Source: Actinomycetota bacterium (GTDB lineage: Bacteria; Actinomycetota; Thermoleophilia; UBA2241). Taken from it: DNA of 5,487 bases. Below, piece after piece: positions 1 through 4,730 of the stretch (its first letter is position 1; each line of letters starts with the position of its first letter). The translations under genes were made by a program, and so were the position numbers. Under the pieces are notes generated by a model that did no database searches, was not told the origin of the DNA, and was given only the letters and a program-made list of their open reading frames with translations. Where the stretch lies: positions 10,509 to 15,995 of the forward strand of contig PMKK01000097.1 of NCBI GenBank assembly GCA_003157715.1, given 5' to 3'.

Positions 1-618
1 GTACATCCAGATGCCGACGCTGAGAGCCACGCCGACGCCGCCGATCAGCGAGATGCCCGGCAAGAGGATGGGGTGGAACGGATTGTGCTGCCAGTGCGCC
101 AGGCCCAGCACGGCGAGCGCCATGAACGGCACGAAGACGACGACCTGCAGGATGACGAGCATCCACGAGGCGAGCTGCAGGCCGCGGATGTTCACGTAGG
201 CGAAGATGGCGATCAGCACGACGGCAAGACCCCAGCGCTCGAGCCCTGTCAGGTGGAACCAGGTCTGGGCGTAGTCGACGGTGAGGGCGATGTAGACGGC
301 CGAGTCGACAAAGATCGACAGCACCCACCACCAGCCGGTCTGAAACCCCCAGAACTCGCCGTTGGCGCGCCGCGACCAGCGGTACAGGCCGCCGTCTTCG
401 GGGATCGCCGAACCGAGCTCGGAGCACACCAGCGCCTGCGGCAGGCCCCAGAGGAACGGCAGGATGATCAGCAGCAGGATGGCAAAGCCCGGACCCGACC
501 CGGAGACCATGTCCTCGATACCGAAGCCGCCCGAGCACACGAACGAGAAGACCATGAAGACCGCGACCCAGACCTTCATGTCGACGAGCTCGAGCTTGTG
601 TCGCACCTGTTCTACCAT
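1..618 (-). CDS. APC-superfamily permease, PUT-like (probable polyamine/amino-acid transporter), N-terminal part, cut by window edge
   Basis: Reading the minus strand from ATG at 618-616 gives an unbroken 206-residue frame that leaves the window at base 1. It is strongly hydrophobic, with helices near residues 16-33, 44-66, 95-115, 128-145 and 150-172, as expected for the first half of a transporter that is usually 430-500 residues long. The first helix ends in an unwound glycine segment, FGIEDMVSGSGP (32-43), the substrate-binding position in APC carriers. It is followed by SELGSAIPEDGGLYRW (66-81), the family signature. The stretch WGFQTGWWWVLSIFVDSAVY (90-109) and the DYAQTW that follows resemble plant and bacterial polyamine-uptake (PUT) carriers more than generic amino-acid permeases. 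That sub-family call is inference; the APC call is firm. Purine-rich AGAGGG lies 9 bases before the ATG on the coding strand. It is transcribed divergently from nfo, and its helices place it in the cytoplasmic membrane. Confidence 0.88.
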   Translation of the reverse strand, partial: MVEQVRHKLELVDMKVWVAVFMVFSFVCSGGFGIEDMVSGSGPGFAILLLIILPFLWGLPQALVCSELGSAIPEDGGLYRWSRRANGEFWGFQTGWWWVLSIFVDSAVYIALTVDYAQTWFHLTGLERWGLAVVLIAIFAYVNIRGLQLASWMLVILQVVVFVPFMALAVLGLAHWQHNPFHPILLPGISLIGGVGVALSVGIWMY

Positions 619-707
619 GCCTGACCGCCCTCTGGAGAAGGGGGCTGCAGCACATGCGACCCCGCGGGAATACGAGCCGGCCACCTGCGCTCGCGGCAGG
701 GAACCGC

Positions 708-714
708 TACTATC
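708..714. promoter_or_regulatory. Possible -10 element(s), readable on both strands
   Basis: In a GC-rich background, TACTAT (708-713, plus strand) overlaps GATAGT (714-709, minus strand). The minus-strand reading would place a transcription start about 85 bases before the permease ATG. Neither direction has a good TTGACA-like -35 box at 16-18 bases, so this is only a candidate. Confidence 0.25.
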
Positions 715-733
715 GTGGCAGCCGTCGTGACGA

Positions 734-775
734 CCACCAACCGGACATCGTGTCCGAATGGGCTGAACTTGGTGG
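734..775. promoter_or_regulatory. Nested inverted repeats, candidate operator or RNA hairpin
   Basis: The outer arms are CCACCAA (734-740) and TTGGTGG (769-775), perfectly complementary. Inside them sits a second perfect inverted repeat, CGGACA (742-747), spacer TCG, TGTCCG (751-756). A third short palindrome, GTCGT-G-ACGAC (724-734), touches the left edge. The site lies between divergent genes, where operators for transporter regulators often occur. A dimeric repressor site is one reading and a transcribed stem-loop is the other. No regulator gene is visible in the window. Confidence 0.4.
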
Positions 776-817
776 GGGCCGGTACGCCAGAACGGCAGCG
801 CCGCGGCGAGAGTCCCG

Positions 818-823
818 TATAGT
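818..823 (+). promoter_or_regulatory. Candidate -10 element for nfo
   Basis: TATAGT stands out from the GC-rich surroundings and would give a leader of roughly 100 bases before the nfo ATG. The region 16-18 bases upstream (around 795-801) does not resemble TTGACA, so support rests on the -10 alone. Confidence 0.3.
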
Positions 824-923
824 GCGCTGCAGACGATCGTCACGGGCACCGCCGGCGGGTCGCGGGCGGTGGCGGTGGCGGCCCCGTCGAATGGGCTCCC
901 GCGAACGGGACTTCGACCAGACC

Positions 924-928
924 GGAGG
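924..928 (+). promoter_or_regulatory. Ribosome binding site fixing the nfo start
   Basis: GGAGG lies 4 bases before the ATG at 933. The spacing is short, but it is the only good Shine-Dalgarno sequence near the residue where endonuclease IV homology begins, so it decides the start over in-frame upstream codons. Confidence 0.75.
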
Positions 929-932
929 CGCG

Positions 933-1787
933 ATGTACTTCGGAGCGCACGTCAAGGCGAGCGGCGGCGTGTGGACGGCGATCGAGCGCGGCGAAGCGCT
1001 GGGCGTGCAGGCCATCCAGTTCTTCGCCGGCAGTCCGCGCACCTGGAAACCCCAGCTCTACCGCGAGGCCGACGCCGCGCGCTTTCGCGAGTCACGCGCC
1101 GCCTCGAGCTTGCGCTTCGCCGTCATCCACACCATCTACCTGATCAACCTGGCGACGGCCAACGAGGAGTTCTACGAAAAGTCGGTGGTCGCCCTGGTCG
1201 GCGCGGTCACGGCAGCCGAGCAACTCGGCGTCGAGGCCATCGTCACCCATATCGGCTCCCATCAGGGCGCCGGCTTCGACCCCGGCCTCGCGCGCGTGAG
1301 CGAGGCGCTCAAGCGGGCCCTCGACGAGGCCGGCGACTCGCAAGTGCGCGTCCTGCTCGAAAACACGGCCGGGGCGGGCGGCACCATGGGCGTCACGGTC
1401 GCCGAGCTCGGCGCCATGATCGACTCGGCCGGCGGCGACGAGCGCCTCGGAGTCTGCCTCGACACGGCGCACCTGCTCGAGTCGGGCCACGAGCTGCGCA
1501 CGGCCGCGGGTCTCGACGAGCTGCTGAGCTCGTTCGACCGCGCGATCGGCCTTGAGCGGCTGGTCATGGTGCATCTGAACGACTCCAAGACGCCGTTCGG
1601 CTCCAACCGCGACCGCCACGAGAACATCGGCGAGGGCGAGATCGGCCGCGACGCCATGCGACTGATTGTCAACCATCCCGCGTTCACCGACATCCCCGGC
1701 ATCCTCGAGGTCCCCGGCTACGATGGCGAGGGTCCCGACGCTGTCAACCTCGACACCCTGCGCGGACTGCGCGGGAAGGAGACCTGA
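933..1787 (+). CDS. nfo: Endonuclease IV (AP endonuclease, base-excision repair)
   Basis: The 284-residue product matches the usual length of the family (E. coli Nfo is 285). The enzyme cuts the DNA backbone 5' to abasic sites and trims blocked 3' ends, acting in the cytoplasm in base-excision repair. It is a TIM barrel with a trinuclear zinc centre, and all nine expected ligands are present in order: H66 (HTIYLINLA), H106 (THIGSH), E143 (LLENTAGAG), D177 and H180 (CLDTAHLLESGH), H214 (VHLNDSK), D227 and H229 (SNRDRHENIGEGEIG) and E259 (ILEVPG). The start is ATG 933, giving the typical MYFGAHVKASGG N-terminus behind GGAGG. The next gene starts 2 bases after this stop, so the two are probably one transcript. 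Nothing is truncated or substituted at the active site, so activity is expected. Confidence 0.96.
   Translation: MYFGAHVKASGGVWTAIERGEALGVQAIQFFAGSPRTWKPQLYREADAARFRESRAASSLRFAVIHTIYLINLATANEEFYEKSVVALVGAVTAAEQLGVEAIVTHIGSHQGAGFDPGLARVSEALKRALDEAGDSQVRVLLENTAGAGGTMGVTVAELGAMIDSAGGDERLGVCLDTAHLLESGHELRTAAGLDELLSSFDRAIGLERLVMVHLNDSKTPFGSNRDRHENIGEGEIGRDAMRLIVNHPAFTDIPGILEVPGYDGEGPDAVNLDTLRGLRGKET
1776..1781 (+). promoter_or_regulatory. Ribosome binding site of the DUF2007-like gene, inside the end of nfo
   Basis: AAGGAG lies within the last codons of nfo, 8 bases before GTG 1790. This placement supports GTG as the start and suggests that ribosomes finishing nfo can re-initiate here. Confidence 0.8.
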
Positions 1788-1789
1788 CC

Positions 1790-2029
1790 GTGGACACCAT
1801 CGTCATCGCCGAGGAACTCGACCTCACCACCGCGACGAGCCTTCAGGAACTGCTCGAGTCGGGCGGCATCGACGCCGAGATCATCGGCGGGCACAGCACC
1901 ACGTTTCCCGGCACGCCGCAGATGGGCGGCTACGGCATCATGGTGGCCGCGCCCGACGTCGACGAGGCGCGGCGGCTGATCTCCGAGCTCGAACGCGAAG
2001 CCGGCCAGGAACCGCCGGCCGGCCGCTGA
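1790..2029 (+). CDS. Small DUF2007-like protein (putative signal-transducing domain)
   Basis: The product has 79 residues and starts at GTG, 2 bases after the nfo stop, behind a good AAGGAG. It has no signal peptide or membrane segment, so it is cytoplasmic. Its plan fits DUF2007 (PF09413), a single small alpha/beta domain: strand TIVIAEEL (3-10), helix ATSLQELLESGGI (15-27), strand DAEIIGG (28-34), a loop with HSTTFPGTPQMGG (35-47), strand YGIMVAAP (48-55), then helix VDEARRLISELE (57-68). The 'helix, GI, strand' pattern and the closing 'V/D-EAxxLI' helix are typical of that family. Its molecular function is unknown, and the 'signal transducing' label is historical rather than demonstrated. 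The tight link to nfo suggests shared expression but does not prove a repair role. Confidence 0.75.
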   Translation: MDTIVIAEELDLTTATSLQELLESGGIDAEIIGGHSTTFPGTPQMGGYGIMVAAPDVDEARRLISELEREAGQEPPAGR

Positions 2030-2130
2030 CGAAGAACCGACGGCAGGCTGACGCCGGACCGACGGCGGCCGCCTTCCTCAGCCGACGACCCGCCCGCTGC
2101 TGTGCCGGGACCGGCCGCCGGATCGAAGTC

Positions 2131-2139
2131 TGGTACTAT
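2131..2139 (+). promoter_or_regulatory. Extended -10 promoter candidate for the zinc-ribbon gene
   Basis: TGG-TACTAT has the TGN extension that can compensate for a missing -35 box, and no recognisable -35 lies upstream. It would start transcription near 2146 and give a leader of about 80 bases. Confidence 0.4.
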
Positions 2140-2216
2140 GAGTGGTCACGTGGGCGGACACGAGCCACCGCGACGCGGGCACCGTGATGCCCCACCTCAC
2201 ATCAGCCGAAAACAGT

Positions 2217-2220
2217 GGAG
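2217..2220 (+). promoter_or_regulatory. Ribosome binding site deciding ATG 2227
   Basis: GGAG lies 6 bases before ATG 2227. An in-frame GTG at 2215 overlaps this site and has no Shine-Dalgarno of its own, so the ATG is preferred. Confidence 0.65.
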
Positions 2221-2226
2221 CGGGCC

Positions 2227-3495
2227 ATGCTAGGACGCCTTTTTGGACGCGCGAAGGACAATCACGACGACACCATCTGCAGTAGTTGCGGACGCACGCT
2301 GCTGGCCGGCGAGTGGACGCAGCGCCTGGTCGACGACGACGGCAGTGAGCGCTTCATCTGCTCGCTGTGCAGCCCGTCCGAGGGTTCACCAGGAAGCAGC
2401 CCGATCGAGCCGGCCGACGGCATCGCCACCGTGAGCGGCGGGAGAGTCAAGCCGCTGCGCGCCGACAGCGACGCCTTCTGGCGCGCCCTCAAAGACAAGG
2501 ACGCCGAGATCGAGCGTCTCGAGAGTCACCTGGCACGCGCCGAAGCCGAAAAGCAGGAACTCGCCGCGCAGCTCGCGCGGTTGCGCGGCGAAAGCGAGCC
2601 CGAGCGCCCGCCCGAGGCGGGTGCCGAGACGGCTGAGTTCGCCGCGCCCGCTTTCGCGGGCGGCGACGCGTCCGCGGTCGCCCGGCTCCAGGGCGACGAC
2701 ACGACGTCGCTGCCGGAAGGCGAGGCCGCACGGTTTCCCGGAGACGAAACGGCCCAGATCCAGACGCCCGGCACGGCACGCGCCGACGACGGCGCCGGGG
2801 TGGCGCCGGCGGTCGCGAACGTCGCGGCGGCGGCCCTCGAGCACACCGACCCCAGGCTCGGCGAAGCCTTGCGTCGCGAGGCGGGACCAGGCGGAGCGTC
2901 AGCTCCCGCGATGTCGCCGTTCGACCTCGCCTCCGACGACAGGCTCATGGGCGAGCCGCCCGCTAACGAGCCGGCCGCGAGCGCCGACGAGGTCGAGCCA
3001 GACGAGCTCGAACCGGACGAGCTCGAACCGGACGAGCTCATCCCGCTCACCATCCTGCAGCGCGGGGTCGACCTGCTGAACGTGAGCGCCGTCCCCAAAC
3101 GAATCGTCGAGACCAACGAGAACCTCGGCATGCCGCAGGTGCACGTGGGCTCGCAGGGCGAGAGCACCTTGCTCGTCACGTTCATGTGGTCGATGGGCTG
3201 GTATCAGTTCCGGGTCGAGCTGGCCGAGGCCGGTCGCATCTCGCTGGCCGACCGCGGCTACGAGGAGCGCGTCGACCTGCGGCCCAACGCCAGCGTACGC
3301 GCCGACGGCACGGTCCAGCTCGCTCCCAGCCGCATCAAGCCGCCCACGCCCAAGGACACCTCAGAGGCCAAACCGACCGGCGTCACGAGCGGCGTGATCA
3401 TCTCCAAGTCCATGATGGGCCAGCGCACCGACGACGAGAACGTGCCGGCCGACTGGAAGTCGCAGCGCGCGCCCGACTTCGATTGGGGACGCTGA
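2227..3495 (+). CDS. Uncharacterised zinc-ribbon/coiled-coil protein with conserved-looking C-terminal domain
   Basis: I do not recognise a named family for the whole 422-residue protein. Segments in order are as follows. Residues 1-50 form a probable zinc ribbon, with CSSC at 18-21 and CSLC at 45-48, 23 residues apart, after a basic MLGRLFGRAK start. Residues about 80-121 are a charged amphipathic helix (KDKDAEIERLESHLARAEAE) likely to form a coiled coil. Residues about 122-253 are an acidic, Ala/Gly/Pro-rich and probably disordered linker. Residues 254-273 hold four pentapeptides, DEVEP, DELEP, DELEP, DELIP. Residues about 274-368 are a folded-looking domain, with LQRGVDLLNVSAVPKRI then TLLVTFMWSMGWYQFRVEL. 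The tail, to 422, is polar. There is no signal peptide or membrane helix, so it is presumably cytoplasmic. The C-terminal domain reminds me of short hypothetical proteins of Thermoleophilia, from memory only. It is transcribed alone and ends at a hairpin facing a convergent gene. Confidence 0.85.
   Translation: MLGRLFGRAKDNHDDTICSSCGRTLLAGEWTQRLVDDDGSERFICSLCSPSEGSPGSSPIEPADGIATVSGGRVKPLRADSDAFWRALKDKDAEIERLESHLARAEAEKQELAAQLARLRGESEPERPPEAGAETAEFAAPAFAGGDASAVARLQGDDTTSLPEGEAARFPGDETAQIQTPGTARADDGAGVAPAVANVAAAALEHTDPRLGEALRREAGPGGASAPAMSPFDLASDDRLMGEPPANEPAASADEVEPDELEPDELEPDELIPLTILQRGVDLLNVSAVPKRIVETNENLGMPQVHVGSQGESTLLVTFMWSMGWYQFRVELAEAGRISLADRGYEERVDLRPNASVRADGTVQLAPSRIKPPTPKDTSEAKPTGVTSGVIISKSMMGQRTDDENVPADWKSQRAPDFDWGR
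2986..3045 (+). repeat. Four tandem 15-bp units encoding DE(V/L)xP pentapeptides
   Basis: The units start at 2986, 3001, 3016 and 3031. Units 2 and 3 are identical (GACGAGCTCGAACCG), while units 1 and 4 each differ at a few bases. They encode DEVEP, DELEP, DELEP, DELIP, immediately before the C-terminal domain of the zinc-ribbon protein. Identical nucleotide units point to recent slippage-type duplication. Confidence 0.93.
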
Positions 3496-3531
3496 GCAGT
3501 CCCCGGCGCCGCACCGCACGCCGGAGACTGC
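3496..3531. terminator. Strong hairpin between convergent genes, likely bidirectional terminator
   Basis: The hairpin begins right after the stop at 3495. GCAGTC (3496-3501) pairs with GACTGC (3526-3531) and CCGGCG (3503-3508) with CGCCGG (3519-3524), with one C/A mismatch between the blocks and a 10-base loop. No T-run follows on either strand, as is common for GC-rich actinobacterial terminators. The lipoprotein gene on the other strand ends at 3563, so one hairpin may serve both. Confidence 0.65.
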
Positions 3532-3562
3532 CGCTCTACCCTCTCGCCTTCAGCCCGAGGGC

Positions 3563-4567
3563 TTAGAGCCCGATGCCGCTGCCGCTGCTCGCGCCCGTCA
3601 GACCGGGCGCCAGCAGGGAGAGCCCGCTCATCAGCTTCTTGAGGGGCAGGGCGTGGGCCGGCGCGACGACCTTCACAGGCTTGTTGAGGCCGCTCAGCGT
3701 GTAGTTCACACCGATGCCGAGGCCGCTCACGCCCTGCGTCGAGCCGCCGCTGCCGAACCGCAGCGTCGCGTCGATCTTGCCCTGACGCACGTCGAACGTG
3801 GCGGCGTCGACCCAGAACTCGACCGAGGCCGAGGCAAGCGAGCGCTCGAGCGTCTTGAGCTGGGCTGAGTCCTTGCCTTTGAGCTGCTTGAGCGCGGCGG
3901 CGCCACTGCCGGCCGCCTTCGAGAGACCTGGAGCGTTCAGGGCCTTCACGAGGTCCGACATGAGCTTCGCCGTGTCGGCGGTGGTCACTACGTGATAGAC
4001 GGCCACGCCGTTGAGCGTCTCGGCCGTCACGGTGGTCGACTTGGTCCAGTTCTGGGGATCGATGCCGAGCCCCCCCAACACCTTGGCCGGGTCGGCGCTC
4101 GCGCTCGACGTGCTCGGGGTCTTGCTCTTGGTCGTGCTCGAGGTCTTGCTTGGCGGGGCGACGTACCACTTGCCGCCGAACTGGACCCAGACCTTCTTGT
4201 GGACCGTCCTCACACCCAGGGCCAGGTTCTGACCGCTGGCCTTGAGAGTCATGGCCACGGCCGCCGCCTCGGCGGCCCCGCTGCCGCCGGCCTTGCCGGC
4301 GGCGTGCAGCACCAGCGGCTGCTGCCCGAGGCCCAGGGCCTGAGCGCTGCCGCCGCTCGAACTGACCTTGATCGTGGCGTCCGCGGTGAAACTCGCACTT
4401 GAGACCTTCGCCATTGCCTTCTGGGACTTGGCCATGATCTGGGCGGCCGTCATGCCCCCAGCCGTGGCGGACTTCGAGCTCCCCGACGACGACGCGCCGC
4501 AACCGGCGGCGGCGAACGCTGTCGCGAGCAACAGAGCGGCGACTACGACCATGAGAGCTTTGCGCAC
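3563..4567 (-). CDS. Secreted lipoprotein, LppX/LprAFG-like (LolA-type fold)
   Basis: The product has 334 residues. The start is GTG 4567-4565, behind AAGGAG 7 bases upstream. This gives a clean lipoprotein signal peptide: MRK, hydrophobic core ALMVVVAALLLATAF, then AAAGC with the lipidated cysteine at 23. The lipobox is slightly degenerate (Ala rather than Leu at -3). A Ser/Gly tether (24-38) precedes the mature domain. That domain begins MTAAQIMAKSQKAMAKVSSASF and continues with alternating strands such as KKVWVQFGGKWYVAP (124-138), a Ser/Thr/Lys-rich insert (140-158), ETLNGVAVYHVV (183-194) and SVEFWVDAATFDVRQ (248-262). The 'NG-x-x-Y-H-V' and 'FWVD' strands fit LppX/LprAFG proteins, which carry lipids or lipid-like cargo across the envelope. 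The family assignment is probable; the cargo is unknown. It stands alone between hairpins, downstream of jag. Confidence 0.85.
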   Translation of the reverse strand: MRKALMVVVAALLLATAFAAAGCGASSSGSSKSATAGGMTAAQIMAKSQKAMAKVSSASFTADATIKVSSSGGSAQALGLGQQPLVLHAAGKAGGSGAAEAAAVAMTLKASGQNLALGVRTVHKKVWVQFGGKWYVAPPSKTSSTTKSKTPSTSSASADPAKVLGGLGIDPQNWTKSTTVTAETLNGVAVYHVVTTADTAKLMSDLVKALNAPGLSKAAGSGAAALKQLKGKDSAQLKTLERSLASASVEFWVDAATFDVRQGKIDATLRFGSGGSTQGVSGLGIGVNYTLSGLNKPVKVVAPAHALPLKKLMSGLSLLAPGLTGASSGSGIGL

Positions 4568-4574
4568 GGGTCTT

Positions 4575-4580
4575 CTCCTT
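4575..4580 (-). promoter_or_regulatory. Ribosome binding site deciding the lipoprotein GTG start
   Basis: On the minus strand AAGGAG lies 7 bases before GTG 4567. The same frame stays open upstream to an ATG at 4675, but that version would add 36 residues, many of them charged, ahead of the signal peptide. The GTG is therefore chosen. Confidence 0.88.
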
Positions 4581-4589
4581 TTTGTCGTG

Positions 4590-4612
4590 AGGGCGGGGTC
4601 TTTCTCCGCCCT
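4590..4612 (-). promoter_or_regulatory. Leader stem-loop upstream of the lipoprotein RBS
   Basis: In the mRNA sense, AGGGCGG (4612-4606) pairs perfectly with CCGCCCT (4596-4590) around a 9-base purine-rich loop AGAAAGACC. The stem ends 9 bases before the AAGGAG site. The loop and its flank resemble the true ribosome-binding region. A role in translation control is inference. Confidence 0.5.
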
Positions 4613-4700
4613 GACCGGGACGCACGCGCGCAGGCGATAGGCCGGCGCATGACCAGTCTTTGAGGTGATGCTCATTGGGTGAATGTCTTCTGGGTGTATC

Positions 4701-4728
4701 GGCGCCGGCGGCGCCCGGCTTTACCGGG
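4701..4728 (-). terminator. Overlapping GC-rich hairpins after jag, probable terminator
   Basis: Just past the jag stop (4731), CCCGG (4728-4724 on the minus strand) pairs with CCGGG (4718-4714) around TAAAG. Next to it GGCGCC-GCC-GGCGCC (4715-4701) forms a second, overlapping stem, so only one can form at a time. There is no T-run. The position and GC content fit a terminator separating jag from the lipoprotein gene. Confidence 0.5.
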
Positions 4729-4730
4729 GC

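Larger units (their letters stand above)
619..932. other. Divergent intergenic region between permease and nfo
   Basis: These 314 bases separate the two divergent starts. An open frame upstream of nfo runs through it from 654, but it does not look coding: endonuclease IV proteins begin with the equivalent of MYFGAHV, so the extra 93 codons have no family counterpart, and the stretch contains inverted repeats instead. Visible elements are a -10-like hexamer at 708-714, a GTCGT-G-ACGAC palindrome at 724-734, nested inverted repeats at 734-775, a TATAGT -10 candidate at 818-823, and a small hairpin at 897-910 just before the nfo ribosome binding site. The 10-mer CGAATGGGCT occurs twice (755-764 and 888-897). 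I found no tRNA fold. Confidence 0.7.
2030..2226 (+). other. Intergenic region: weak hairpin, promoter candidate and 5' leader
   Basis: The 197 bases contain a direct repeat ACCGACGGC (2036-2044 and 2058-2066), a small CGCCG/CGGCG stem (2052-2056 with 2063-2067) and a self-complementary GGCGGCCGCC (2064-2073), which together could end the nfo transcript. No T-run follows. Further on are an extended -10 candidate (2131-2139) and a GGGCA/TGCCC stem-loop (2177-2181 with 2188-2192) in what would be the leader of the next gene. I see no gene here. Confidence 0.45.

Noticed and set aside
73..624. 183-residue plus-strand frame opposite the permease
   Set aside because: Its charged, low-complexity translation is typical of antisense to a GC-rich membrane protein. 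The minus-strand frame has clear APC motifs.
654..932. N-terminal extension of nfo by 93 codons
   Set aside because: Endonuclease IV homology starts exactly at MYFGAHV (933) behind GGAGG. The extension is Arg/Gly-rich, has no domain and overlaps inverted repeats.
2138..2233. 31-codon ORF ahead of and overlapping the zinc-ribbon gene start
   Set aside because: It has no Shine-Dalgarno, and its ATG overlaps the proposed -10 element, so it would precede the transcription start.
2526..3185. 219-residue minus-strand frame opposite the zinc-ribbon gene
   Set aside because: Its Ser/Gly/Ala-rich composition simply mirrors the GC-rich plus-strand codons, and there is no start signal or motif.
3258..4625. 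455-residue minus-strand open frame overlapping the lipoprotein gene
   Set aside because: It is an Arg/Gly/Gln-rich shadow in another frame of the lipoprotein gene and the antisense of the zinc-ribbon gene. It has no ribosome binding site or domain, whereas the lipoprotein frame has a signal peptide and an RBS.
4568..4675. Upstream ATG start for the lipoprotein
   Set aside because: It would place 36 residues, rich in Arg and Lys, before the signal peptide, and the perfect AAGGAG is correctly spaced only for GTG 4567.
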